Of a stretch of 64,000 nt of DNA, positions 33,854-42,753 are shown piece after piece. The notes beneath the pieces were generated by a model. It was not told the origin of the DNA and did no database searches. It saw only the letters and a program-made list of their open reading frames with translations. Within the stretch, counting starts at the first letter, position 1. Each line of letters begins with the position of its first letter. The DNA lies in assembly GCA_965246875.1 (NCBI GenBank), contig CBDFFU010000006.1, positions 434,001 through 498,000 on the forward strand. Reading direction: 5' to 3'. Made by a program: the position numbers and the translations under genes. The DNA comes from DASWYT01 sp965246875. GTDB taxonomy: Bacteria > Pseudomonadota > Alphaproteobacteria > Micavibrionales > SZUA-601.

Positions 33854-34399
33854 ATGACAAACGAACCTGAATTAACGGTCATTCCGTATGTATCTGAATT
33901 TTCACGCAGCATTAGTTTAACCAGTGTGCGCGACCGCCGGCGTTATACGGATAGTATCACGGCCAATTCGGTTGAACTCAAAGCCTTAGCCAAGCGGTAT
34001 CACATTCTGGCCGTCAATGATTTGCAAGCTGATGTGACATTGGAGCCATTGGGTGCCGATCTGATCCAGTTACGGACCGTGATCAAGGCCGAGGTGGTGC
34101 AGGCGTGTGGTATGTCCATGGTGCCGGTGACGCAACAGATTGACGAAACCGAAGCTGAAATTCTGACAACGTCGGCCGAGATGTTGACGCCGCTGGAAGA
34201 CGGCCCACCTGATGACAGCGCACCGACTGAATTGATTACCGGTGATGTGATCGATTACGGTGAAATTGTGGCACAGATTGTGGCCCTGGCGATTGACCCG
34301 TTTCCACGCAGTGAAACGGCGAATGACACATCGCATATTGAACACAACACCAACCCCTTTGCGGTGCTGCAAACTTTACAGCCAAAGCCCAAAAAGTAA
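33854..34399 (+). CDS. DUF177 (YceD) family protein
   Basis: DUF177 proteins are linked to 23S rRNA and uL-protein/bL32 expression. The 181-residue product has the typical core LEPLGADLIQLRTVIKAEVV, QACGMSMVPVTQQIDE and, in the C-terminal half, DVIDYGEIVAQIVALAIDPF P. It normally precedes rpmF or plsX; here a convergent cpdR gene follows immediately instead. Confidence 0.88.
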   Translation: MTNEPELTVIPYVSEFSRSISLTSVRDRRRYTDSITANSVELKALAKRYHILAVNDLQADVTLEPLGADLIQLRTVIKAEVVQACGMSMVPVTQQIDETEAEILTTSAEMLTPLEDGPPDDSAPTELITGDVIDYGEIVAQIVALAIDPFPRSETANDTSHIEHNTNPFAVLQTLQPKPKK

Positions 34400-34762
34400 T
34401 TAGCTGCCGTTCAGCATGGCGCCAACGCGTTGGCGTAGAGTGTCCAGATCGAACGGCTTCGTCATGACTTCATGAACCAATTCGTCCAGATTGTGCGCGC
34501 GCTGGCGTTCATGCGCGTAACCGGTCATCAGCAAAATTTTCATGGTCGGGAAATCGCGTTCGGCTTGTAACGACAGGCTGATCCCGTCCATGCCGGGCAT
34601 GGCGATATCCGTCAGCAACACGTCGAATGAGCGTTCCCGCAGCGCGCTCATCGCGGCATAGCCGTCAAACGTGCTGGTGACTTCATGGCCGTCGGCTTTC
34701 AACGCCCGTTCAATAAATAAACGGACATCGGGTTCGTCATCAACAACCAGAATACGGGCCAT
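34400..34762 (-). CDS. cpdR: CpdR-like single-domain response regulator
   Basis: A 120-residue receiver domain with no output domain. Phosphorylation residues are present: the acidic pair in LVVDDEPDV, the phospho-acceptor Asp in LLTDIAMPGMDG, Thr in LLMTGYA and Lys in VMTKPFD. The N-terminus MARILVVDDEPDVRLFIERA and the sequence around FDVLLTDIAMPGMDGI are close to Caulobacter CpdR. CpdR, when unphosphorylated, brings substrates to ClpXP. A ClpX gene lies at the left end of the window. Confidence 0.85.
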   Translation of the reverse strand: MARILVVDDEPDVRLFIERALKADGHEVTSTFDGYAAMSALRERSFDVLLTDIAMPGMDGISLSLQAERDFPTMKILLMTGYAHERQRAHNLDELVHEVMTKPFDLDTLRQRVGAMLNGS

Positions 34763-34815
34763 GGGTCTATCTCTGCGGGTAAAGTGAAAAACGGGAAGTC
34801 ATGTTATGGTGCATG

Positions 34816-35538
34816 TTACGCGTCTACGAAGCGAAAAGTCAAACTATGCGCTTCCATTGGCACCTGGGGCAGGGTGTAGTCAAAGCCCAGACTTTTCAGG
34901 CCGCCGATATAATTCATGGTCTGCAACGGAATGGCCCAGTCTTTCAGCCAGATGCCTTTGGCGTCAAACAGCCGGGCCTGCAGAATGGGCAAGGCTACAG
35001 CATGGTCTGTCATATTGGTAAAGCTGCCGGTGACATGCAAACGCGGCGGCACAGCGTCAGGCAACATCACAACCTTGGCATCGGGGCTGAATTTCAAGCC
35101 GGTACCGGCGGCGGCTTCGGGATAACCGATTGTTTCAAAGAACAAATTGCTGGGTGGCCAGACACGCGCCAAATCGTCACGCAGGTAAATAAGCGCAATC
35201 CAGGTGGCCAAGGCAAAGCCCAGCAACCACAGCACAGTGCGCCGTAAGAAAACCCAAACAGATACCGGCGGGTGGGCGATGGCCGCGATATCAGCCTGCA
35301 ACGCCTGTTGCCAGCGCAAATTATGCGCCATATCCGCGGCACTAACCGTGGGTTCGTCGTCATATCTGGTGGATTCAACAGGTGCCGGTGGCGGTGTCAG
35401 GTCAATTTCCGTCACGTCAATCGGGTTTTGTCGCCAGCTATAGCCACAGGCGGCGCATTTCACCGTGCGTGGCTTACGGCCCAGTGATCCTTCGGGAACA
35501 ATATATTGTGTCTGACAGGCCGGACAGGTTAAAATCAT
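34816..35538 (-). CDS. MJ0042-type zinc-ribbon, DUF3426 membrane protein
   Basis: A 240-residue protein with an N-terminal zinc ribbon (CPACQTQY and CAACGYSW), an acidic/Pro linker, one membrane helix (about 128-147, VFLRRTVLWLLGFALATWIAL region) and a periplasmic DUF3426-like C-terminal domain with LHVTGSFTNMTDHAVALPIL. This architecture is widespread in alphaproteobacteria, often next to ftsE/ftsX. It lies 53 bases before cpdR on the same strand. Its function is not established. Confidence 0.87.
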   Translation of the reverse strand: MILTCPACQTQYIVPEGSLGRKPRTVKCAACGYSWRQNPIDVTEIDLTPPPAPVESTRYDDEPTVSAADMAHNLRWQQALQADIAAIAHPPVSVWVFLRRTVLWLLGFALATWIALIYLRDDLARVWPPSNLFFETIGYPEAAAGTGLKFSPDAKVVMLPDAVPPRLHVTGSFTNMTDHAVALPILQARLFDAKGIWLKDWAIPLQTMNYIGGLKSLGFDYTLPQVPMEAHSLTFRFVDA

Positions 35539-35776
35539 AGCGCAATCTTAAAAGGATACGAACGTCATGACCAGATGATTCTAGCCGAAATGATGTCTCA
35601 CCATGGGTATAAATTATTAAGAAATGCGTTCTAAGCTGAGCGGAGCGGTAAATTAACCTTTCCGCAATAAAAAGACTTCTAATTTGTATAAAATTTTAGT
35701 AGAATGAGAAATAAGCAGAGTCGAGACGCCGCGAGCCGGTTCGAATTTGCGCCATTATTAACCGCCAGGATGCATC

Positions 35777-35944
35777 ATGTCAGCCAAAGCAACACCGTTA
35801 AGCGCCGAAACCTACGCCTATTTGTCGCATGTCGCACCTTCACTGCTGCGGCCTTACCTTAAAGAAGTGATGCAAAAATCGACGACGCCTGCCACAAAAA
35901 ATAAAGCCTTCACTAAAATTGCCTTGAAACTGTCACGGACATAG
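35777..35944 (+). CDS. small protein of unknown function, first gene of the dotA unit
   Basis: A 55-residue reading frame (begins MSAKATPLSAETYAYLSHVA, ends ALKLSRT) that lies only 12 bases before dotA in the same orientation. A CAGGA-type ribosome binding site precedes it. The peptide is basic, with one amphipathic helix and no membrane segment. It may be a leader peptide or a small type IVB component. No family is recognised. Confidence 0.5.
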   Translation: MSAKATPLSAETYAYLSHVAPSLLRPYLKEVMQKSTTPATKNKAFTKIALKLSRT

Positions 35945-35956
35945 AAATCGTTTTCC

Positions 35957-38900
35957 ATGGATCAAACACCAAACACGCAGAACACCCATATGTCAGACCG
36001 GTATAACAATATCGGCTTTAAATCCGTTGCAAAATACGCGCTGTTACCGGGGATTATTCCGTTATTAAAGCGTATTATTGGACGCTTTGGTGAATTTTTG
36101 CATATGTTTACGATGATTTTTGGTACGGTGGGTTTGATTGATAGACATCATCCGTGTATGCGACCAGAAAATATTGGCCGCTATCGTTTTGTGGACATCA
36201 TCGGATTGGCGGCACACAATGTTGTATTTGATCGCAAGCATTTGCCACAGACGATCATGTTTTTTTCAGTTTTGCTGGCAATAGTACTTTGTATTGCATT
36301 TGTCGTTATATCACTTTTATACTCGACAACATTAGTTAGTGCAGCCCACGCGCAATATTATTCTGAACCAGTTGCATCTGGATATACAAGGCAAACTGAC
36401 TGGGCCTTCATTTTTTTAAACAATGTTTTTGGTAAAACGGGGATCGGTAATTTAATATGGACATTATCAGATACTGATCCGGGTAATGGTTCATCAAAAT
36501 TGCAAATGATGTTTCGTGCCATGTTGGCACAGTATGCATTTGCGCTTTTAGTTTTAGCTGTTTTCCAATTAATTTACATTATGGTGACAACCTTAATCGA
36601 AACAGCCCAAACAGGCGCACCATTTGGCAAAAAATTCAACAATGTATGGGCACCTATCCGTTTAGCATTAGCTATTGGTTTGATGGTACCAATCTCTGCA
36701 GGGTATAACGCTGCCCAATTGATTGTGTTTCAAATGTCTGACTGGGGCAGCAATCTTGCAACTAACGTCTGGGTAACGGGATTAGACCAATTAAAAAATG
36801 ATAAATTCTTACAAGCTACAACACCGGATCGTGGTTACCGATTTATTCGTGGTTTATGGTTAGCTGAAGTTTGTATGGCTTCATGGAACAAGCACAACGG
36901 GAGTGGTGGAACAACTTTGCCTAACACGCATTTGGGTATGGGAGTGTGGTCAGCGAGTATTACGTTGCCGCCTCGTGACCAAGTAATGCCAAATAAGGCT
37001 TGGTTTGGGGACAATATTTATGTAGAAGCTCGTTATGGAACGCAAGTGAATCCTACATACTGTGGCAGTTTTCGTATTCCAGTGAAGCAGGGTAATGTTA
37101 AAATTAAAGATGGCAATGGACAAGAAGTTATTGTCAATAAATTTGGTGTTGCTATCTCTGAACAATACGACAAAATTTTTGAAGATTTACACAACGATAT
37201 GCGTCCAGCTGCTGAATTATTTGTGAAAAAGATTAACGAAGATTGTGCATTGAATGAGGTGCAAGCTCTTAAATATAAGCACTATCGCTGGATTATGAAT
37301 GGCTACTGGAAAAACCTTGGATATAATTTGCCATTGTATACAGGTGAAAAAGGAACTTACGTTAAGGTTAACTTGCCAATAAATTCAGTTAAAAAATTAA
37401 GCCTACTAGGAAAAACAATGACTTCACCAGCAGTCGATTTTCCAAAAGAAATTAATGATACAAACAGTGCAATGTTGCAATTAATACAAAACGCGCACCA
37501 AGGGGGTTGGGCTTCTGCTGGTGCTTTTTATATGACAATATCATACGCAAATGGAGCGTTGCATAATGCAGTTACAGCAATTCCAACAGTTGTAGAACTA
37601 CCTAAACCACTTGGTGGACCTAAATTTACGCCAAATCAACCAAGTGTAACAAACAAAGATGACGACGATGGTTTTCTATCATGGTTATTTAGTTCTAGAG
37701 ATCAAAGAGCATTGGACGCAGCTAAGAAAACGTACAGCGATTTGCAAAAAGCGGATGCATGGTTTGCTCTAGCACCACTTGACAATGACTATATGATGTC
37801 TTGGTTGGGTGATCAGTACCGTTCTACCATCATGAGCGATCAAAGTAGGTCATCACAACAGCAAAATGCCGATACCGCAACCGATCAGAAAATCCGCCCG
37901 CTACTTTATGATGGGATGTTTGGCGTAGCAAGTGGCGATGTAAACCCATTGGGACGTTTGGTTAGTCTCGGTGGGCGTTTCATGAGTATAGCTATGTTAC
38001 TATACGGGATGAGTATTGTCGGCAGTATTGCTTTAACAGGTGGCTCATCAGCTTTAGGCTCTCTTTTAGCTTCTGTCGGTACATTGTTCGGCATGGCTGG
38101 GTTTGCTCTGGCTTTATATCTACCAATGTTACCATTTATCTTTTTCACTTTTGCTGTAATTGAATGGGTCATGAGTATTTTAGAGGCTGTTATTGGTATG
38201 CCGCTATGGGCATTGTCAATGATTACAGTTCAAGGCGAAGGAATTGGACAAACCGCTGAAAAAGGTTTTATGAAGATGATTGGTATACTTTTACAGCCAA
38301 CAATTATCGTGATTACGTTAGTTGCGTCGCTAATTATGTTTTCTGCAGCATTGACGTTCTTTAATGGAGCCTTTGCTATGTTTACAAGTTCTTATTCTGA
38401 TACAGCTGGTGGCGGAGGTGGTGGTAATATAACGGGTATTGAGTCATTTGGCGCCAGTATGGTGGGCATGGTTGGCTTTACATTTTTATATGTCTTTGCA
38501 TGTTATAGTATCGGCCAATCGTGTTTCAAACTTATTCCAAAAATCTCTAATGGTTTTATGGATTGGATTGGTGGGCCACGACCATTCTCCGATGTTATGG
38601 ACGCAGGTTTGGCGGGTTACAACAATTATGTGGCTATGAATCAACTGAAGGATTTACAAGGTGGTATTTCTGGAAGTATCAAGGGTGTCGGCGGTGATGT
38701 AATGAAAGGAGCTAAAGACAGAAAAGATAAAGCTGATCAAAGTGAAAGCTTGCAAACGTCTTACAATATGATGCCAGATGATCAAAAAGGCCAATTCCAA
38801 ACAGATGGCAAGTACGATGAAGATAAATTCAAGAAACATGCTACACGCTATAACTCAGACAGCATCTATCGACAAGGATATGATGCGAAAAACGCACAGA

Positions 38901-39550
38901 ATGCTCAAAATAACCCAGGTGGTTTAAATGCACAGCGTAATAATGGGAACCGTGGAGTTGATCCAAGTGACAGAGCTGGTTCATCGCGGGACGATGATGA
39001 CACACAGGGTGGCAGAACAAGCAACTCAGGTAATTATCACGATGCTACAAGCGCGCAATGGTCAACTAACAGTACAGCCGCACAGCAACCAACATCTGCT
39101 GATCCAGTTCCTACACCTTCAGGCACATCGCAGCAGCCGTTGACAGAAGGTCAACAGAGATTGCAACGAACACGTGAGGAACTGGCGCGTATTCGTGATG
39201 CACGCAACAGACCGGGCGGTAATGATGATGACAATGGCGGCAATACTCCGCCAGCGGGTGGCAGTCCACCACCATCGACACCGCCAACCGGCGCACCACC
39301 GACGCCACCAGCAAACCCGCCATCTAATAGCGGCGCTGGTCCAACCGGGAGCAATGCTAACTTCACACCGCCATCATCTGGTAGCAGCGGATATACTATT
39401 CCGCGCCCAAGCGGAGGTTATTCATCGACGACAACAGGGCCTGGCCGGCCATCTGATACGTCTGCAAATAATCCTCCAACATCAGGTCGGACTAATAAAG
39501 ACAATGATGATGACAACGATAAAAACAATCCAGACCCGACTAAAACATAA
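35957..39550 (+). CDS. dotA: DotA/TraY family polytopic membrane protein of the type IVB secretion system
   Basis: DotA is the large polytopic inner-membrane protein of Dot/Icm systems; its IncI homologue is TraY. This 1197-residue protein has a first helix (about 100-121), the conserved block WAFIFLNNVFGKTGIGNLIW (149-168), and the DotA/TraY signature VWAPIRLALAIGLMVPISAG (230-249). A second group of helices covers about 670-870, with a periplasmic region between. The C-terminal 280 residues are cytosolic-type, charged, then Pro/Ser/Gly/Asn-rich and probably disordered. The gene is clearly A+T-rich except for its tail. Confidence 0.92.
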   Translation: MDQTPNTQNTHMSDRYNNIGFKSVAKYALLPGIIPLLKRIIGRFGEFLHMFTMIFGTVGLIDRHHPCMRPENIGRYRFVDIIGLAAHNVVFDRKHLPQTIMFFSVLLAIVLCIAFVVISLLYSTTLVSAAHAQYYSEPVASGYTRQTDWAFIFLNNVFGKTGIGNLIWTLSDTDPGNGSSKLQMMFRAMLAQYAFALLVLAVFQLIYIMVTTLIETAQTGAPFGKKFNNVWAPIRLALAIGLMVPISAGYNAAQLIVFQMSDWGSNLATNVWVTGLDQLKNDKFLQATTPDRGYRFIRGLWLAEVCMASWNKHNGSGGTTLPNTHLGMGVWSASITLPPRDQVMPNKAWFGDNIYVEARYGTQVNPTYCGSFRIPVKQGNVKIKDGNGQEVIVNKFGVAISEQYDKIFEDLHNDMRPAAELFVKKINEDCALNEVQALKYKHYRWIMNGYWKNLGYNLPLYTGEKGTYVKVNLPINSVKKLSLLGKTMTSPAVDFPKEINDTNSAMLQLIQNAHQGGWASAGAFYMTISYANGALHNAVTAIPTVVELPKPLGGPKFTPNQPSVTNKDDDDGFLSWLFSSRDQRALDAAKKTYSDLQKADAWFALAPLDNDYMMSWLGDQYRSTIMSDQSRSSQQQNADTATDQKIRPLLYDGMFGVASGDVNPLGRLVSLGGRFMSIAMLLYGMSIVGSIALTGGSSALGSLLASVGTLFGMAGFALALYLPMLPFIFFTFAVIEWVMSILEAVIGMPLWALSMITVQGEGIGQTAEKGFMKMIGILLQPTIIVITLVASLIMFSAALTFFNGAFAMFTSSYSDTAGGGGGGNITGIESFGASMVGMVGFTFLYVFACYSIGQSCFKLIPKISNGFMDWIGGPRPFSDVMDAGLAGYNNYVAMNQLKDLQGGISGSIKGVGGDVMKGAKDRKDKADQSESLQTSYNMMPDDQKGQFQTDGKYDEDKFKKHATRYNSDSIYRQGYDAKNAQNAQNNPGGLNAQRNNGNRGVDPSDRAGSSRDDDDTQGGRTSNSGNYHDATSAQWSTNSTAAQQPTSADPVPTPSGTSQQPLTEGQQRLQRTREELARIRDARNRPGGNDDDNGGNTPPAGGSPPPSTPPTGAPPTPPANPPSNSGAGPTGSNANFTPPSSGSSGYTIPRPSGGYSSTTTGPGRPSDTSANNPPTSGRTNKDNDDDNDKNNPDPTKT

Positions 39551-39564
39551 GGAAGGCAAAGGCA

Positions 39565-39972
39565 ATGCCGCGCATGTTTCGGGTCTGTTTTATTCTAGTG
39601 GCGATGTGTTTCGTCGTTGCTGAGTTCCAAACGTCAGCTCATGCTCAGACTGGAGTTTTGCAAGACCATCTGACCTGGACACCATGGCTGCAAGCGGGAG
39701 ATCGTATCTGGGGAGCCGTCATGCGGATCGAGCCGAAATTGAAAAATGTTATTGGTGACGGACAGCATATTGCGGTGAGTGTTGCCGATCTCGATCATGA
39801 TGGCCGTAATGATATTATTCTCAATTTTTGGGATCCTGACAGCTGCGGTGCAGATGGCTGTGCGTATCTGGTGCTGAGCAATAACGGGCGTTTGAAACGC
39901 AGCTTTATCGCGCGCGACTTCAAGCGGCAGGGAAACGGCGTCAATATTGACGGCCGTTATTATCCGTTATGA
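39565..39972 (+). CDS. exported protein with a DxDxDG-like loop, dotA operon
   Basis: A 135-residue exported protein (signal peptide cleaved near SAHAQ). The mature part contains an Asp-rich loop (D75-L-D-H-D-G-R-N-D) like an FG-GAP/EF-hand calcium site, then a cysteine pair in SCGADGCAYLVL and the ending GVNIDGRYYPL. The ending resembles that of the next protein (GFYIDGFYKPV), so the two share a C-terminal module. It follows dotA by 14 bases and overlaps the next gene by four bases. Confidence 0.65.
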   Translation: MPRMFRVCFILVAMCFVVAEFQTSAHAQTGVLQDHLTWTPWLQAGDRIWGAVMRIEPKLKNVIGDGQHIAVSVADLDHDGRNDIILNFWDPDSCGADGCAYLVLSNNGRLKRSFIARDFKRQGNGVNIDGRYYPL

Positions 39973-40970
39973 TGGCGCGTTTCGGTTTTCGCTTGAAGCA
40001 TACTGTCCTCATAATCGTTATGCTGTTGTGTCCGGTTCTAACCTTGGCGCAAAACTATGATGATGTGCAACCGAATGGTGCCGAAAAATTCCAGACCTGC
40101 CTGCGGCAATTTGGCAGTACGGTTCAGGCGTATGATGCGCAGGATGATTTTGGTGGCTTGGGCAGCTATCGCTTGAGTGTCAATAATTTGTTTGCCGCCA
40201 ATGTCTGCCGTGGCGCGGCACCAAAATATGTGTCATACAACTGGAATTATTGTGATTTCAAAGGGCCACCTGCGGTCTATAACAGATTGTTCAGCGTTGG
40301 CAATTTGCTGGCCCGGCCCGCCATGCAGGACAAGCTGGTGCAGCAATTGATCATCGCAAAATCGGTGAACCAGAAAGATTTGTTGTTGCAAGACGCCATG
40401 CAGCCGCTGCAACGGTTTCAAAATTCCGCCGATCTGCTAGGCGGATTGTTATACCGCAAAGGTGTGACAGCCGTTAAACTATTAGCAATAGCGGATATCA
40501 ACAGTTTTGATGGCCTGGGGTATTCGACGCGGGACTACGTGAATTTTTACGCGCAGTGTGCCGGAGACAATACAGCTGGCCAACGGCGGGCGCTGTTCGA
40601 TGCAGAGACCCTGCCAAAGACCCAAACCAATGTACCGACAATTGCATTAAATTGGCTGAAGCTGAGTGACATGCCAGCATCCTTAAAAGAAAAACTATTG
40701 GCAAAAGTTCCAGAATTGCGTCTGGTGTTTAACCCGCGCGAGGAGCATCGCTATGCAACATTCACCTTTGGCGCCGAAACGACACAATCTATCCTTGTTG
40801 GCCTGACAGGCGTCGACTTTTGTAATGATACGCGTTGCACTTACTATTTGTTTCGCAATAACTTCGCCGATGCGCTAACCTTTTATGCAGGGGCCGTACA
40901 AGGTGCGGGCAACCAAAAAGGATTTTACATTGACGGGTTTTACAAGCCTGTCGAGGAACTGAACAAATGA
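39969..40970 (+). CDS. exported protein of unknown function, dotA operon
   Basis: A 333-residue exported protein (signal peptide cleaved after VLTLA). The N-terminal 240 residues are mainly helical (FQTCLRQFGSTVQAYD; LFSVGNLLARPAMQDKLVQQ). The C-terminal part ends with a short module that parallels the preceding protein: a Cys pair (DFCNDTRCTYYLF), then GFYIDGFYKPV. It overlaps both neighbours by four bases, so translation is coupled. No family is recognised, but its place argues for a periplasmic role in the secretion system. Confidence 0.65.
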   Translation: MMARFGFRLKHTVLIIVMLLCPVLTLAQNYDDVQPNGAEKFQTCLRQFGSTVQAYDAQDDFGGLGSYRLSVNNLFAANVCRGAAPKYVSYNWNYCDFKGPPAVYNRLFSVGNLLARPAMQDKLVQQLIIAKSVNQKDLLLQDAMQPLQRFQNSADLLGGLLYRKGVTAVKLLAIADINSFDGLGYSTRDYVNFYAQCAGDNTAGQRRALFDAETLPKTQTNVPTIALNWLKLSDMPASLKEKLLAKVPELRLVFNPREEHRYATFTFGAETTQSILVGLTGVDFCNDTRCTYYLFRNNFADALTFYAGAVQGAGNQKGFYIDGFYKPVEELNK

Positions 40971-41437
40971 GTAAAATAATTATTTTTCTGGTAGGCATCG
41001 TGATAACAATTTGCTCTGGCACACCTGTTTGGGCTGTTGAAGAAATGATCAAATTTGATCCGTTTGCGCGCGGTTTGGGCGCGCGTTTGGTTCAGGAAAA
41101 AATCAAAAACGAAGTAGAAAGTCAAGCCATGTTTAACCAGTTTGGCTTAACACCACGTTTTACTATCGCTTACATTGATCTCAATAATGACAACATCAAT
41201 GAAATTTTGGCTTTTTTTGATGACGAATATTTTGGCTTGTATGATGGAAAAAATATTAATATGTACCGCTTTTCCGTTTACAGGGTTAACCATGGTCAAT
41301 TAGTCGAAATAGGCCGTTTTTTTGCCGATGGTGTGACAATTTCTGATCAGCGCATCAAAGGTTATTACTCTTTTGTTTCTTATGATGACCAGAGCAGACG
41401 ACAAACGCACGTCTGGACAGGCCAGTCATATGATTAA
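40967..41437 (+). CDS. exported protein with a calcium-loop-like motif, dotA operon
   Basis: A 156-residue exported protein (signal peptide cleaved after PVWA). Its middle has IAYIDLNNDNINEILAFF, which lines up with VSVADLDHDGRNDIILNF of the protein encoded at 39565-39972. The two may therefore be distant relatives. It starts 4 bases inside the end of the preceding gene and overlaps the following peptidase gene by 8 bases. The A+T content is high. Function unknown. Confidence 0.6.
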   Translation: MSKIIIFLVGIVITICSGTPVWAVEEMIKFDPFARGLGARLVQEKIKNEVESQAMFNQFGLTPRFTIAYIDLNNDNINEILAFFDDEYFGLYDGKNINMYRFSVYRVNHGQLVEIGRFFADGVTISDQRIKGYYSFVSYDDQSRRQTHVWTGQSYD

Positions 41438-42131
41438 AAAATTTCTTTGCAGCTTTGTATTAATTTTGTTTCTGACGGCTGAAGTTTTTGCCGCTTGTGG
41501 TGCGGCATTTGGGTATAAAGCCCCAAGCGGCGCAATTACCGATGTTGTTGGGACATGGCGGCCTAATAAAAGTGGTACGGGCGGACATTATCATCAAGGG
41601 ACAGATATTGACCGTGGCAAAGAAAATCCAAACACTAATTCTGCTCATTCTGGCGTAGTAAAGGAAACCGGATGGTCGGATACATCAGGCTATTATGTGA
41701 TTGTTGAAAGCGGCGGTGTACAGACGGTTTATATGCATGCCGGGAGCATCAGTGTAAAAAAAGGCGATGTCGTGAATTCTGGTACATCATTGGGGAATTG
41801 GGGCACCTGTACCGGGCGCTGTAACAGTAAAGCGAATGGCAATTGTCTTGGAACGCAAAGCAACCCATGCAGCAGTGGACAGCATGTACACATGGAGATT
41901 CAGGTAAATACATCAACGGGTTTAAAATCAGTCGACAAAGCCGTTTTCGAAAAGATGATAGCTGAAGGCAAAGATCCGTGCGATCCAAATTTTGGCAATG
42001 AGGCTTGGCAGCGCACCCAAGCCAAGATCCCCAATTTTCAAAGCCAGCCCTTTACGGGAACAGGAAACATTTTTCTTCCAGGTGGAGGGAACGGCACACC
42101 CGTCCCCTCCGGCGGCATGTGTGCGCCATAA
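41430..42131 (+). CDS. M23 family metallopeptidase, last gene of the dotA operon
   Basis: A LytM-type peptidoglycan endopeptidase (233 residues). It has a signal peptide (cleavage after AEVFA) and the zinc motifs HxxGTDID (GHYHQGTDIDRG) and HVHME. The region between them has six closely spaced cysteines (GTCTGRCNSK, NCLGTQSNPCSSGQH) that are unusual for M23 and suggest disulfides. The Gly/Pro-rich C-terminus ends in a Cys. The start overlaps the previous stop codon. It may open the cell wall for assembly of the type IVB system or be an exported hydrolase. Confidence 0.85.
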   Translation: MIKKFLCSFVLILFLTAEVFAACGAAFGYKAPSGAITDVVGTWRPNKSGTGGHYHQGTDIDRGKENPNTNSAHSGVVKETGWSDTSGYYVIVESGGVQTVYMHAGSISVKKGDVVNSGTSLGNWGTCTGRCNSKANGNCLGTQSNPCSSGQHVHMEIQVNTSTGLKSVDKAVFEKMIAEGKDPCDPNFGNEAWQRTQAKIPNFQSQPFTGTGNIFLPGGGNGTPVPSGGMCAP

Positions 42132-42201
42132 CCCTTCCTTAACTTGATTCCCGGCATGATCTTGGTATTTTAAACGGTATCGTTAACCAGAAGAGTGCCC
42201 C

Positions 42202-42729
42202 ATGAACCTCGATAAAATCGCCATTGGCAAAAACCCTCCGCATGAGATCAACGTCGTCATTGAAATTCCCATGGGCGGCGATCCGATCAAGTATGAGATT
42301 GATAAAGAATCCGGCGCGTTGTTTCTGGATCGTATCATGCATTCGGGTATGCGTTATCCATGCAATTACGGCTTTGTGCCGCACACGCTGTCGGAAGATG
42401 GTGACCCGGTGGATGTGCTGGTGGTTGCACCCTATCAGTTTTTCCCGACGTCTGTTGTCAAATGCCGTCCGATTGGCGTGTTGATGACCGAGGACGAAAA
42501 AGGCGGCGATGAAAAAATTCTGGCCGTGCCGGATGCCAAAGTCTATCCGCATTATGCGCATATCAAGGACTATACCGATCTGCCCGAGATCGTGCGTCAG
42601 GAAATTCAGCATTTTTATGAGCATTACAAAGATCTCGAAAAAGGCAAATGGGTTAAAGTGACCGAATGGCGCGATGCCAAAGCGGCAGAAGATGTCATTG
42701 TCCAATCCATCGCACGTTACAAAAAATAA
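42202..42729 (+). CDS. ppa: inorganic pyrophosphatase
   Basis: A family I soluble pyrophosphatase (175 residues), which drives biosynthetic reactions by removing PPi. Active-site elements are visible: KYEIDKESGALFLDR, MRYPCNYGFVPHT, the metal-binding DGDPVDVLV, and ILAVPDAKVYPHYAHIKDY. Its length is normal. It precedes kup by 24 bases and may be co-transcribed with it. Confidence 0.97.
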   Translation: MNLDKIAIGKNPPHEINVVIEIPMGGDPIKYEIDKESGALFLDRIMHSGMRYPCNYGFVPHTLSEDGDPVDVLVVAPYQFFPTSVVKCRPIGVLMTEDEKGGDEKILAVPDAKVYPHYAHIKDYTDLPEIVRQEIQHFYEHYKDLEKGKWVKVTEWRDAKAAEDVIVQSIARYKK

Positions 42730-42753
42730 ACTTCAACACAACAGGTGATCCCG

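Noticed and set aside
35715..35765. A tRNA-like stretch containing CCGGTTCGAATTTGCGCC before the small dotA-linked gene
   Set aside because: The TTCGAA sequence is not enclosed by a T-arm stem, and no acceptor or anticodon stem can be formed.
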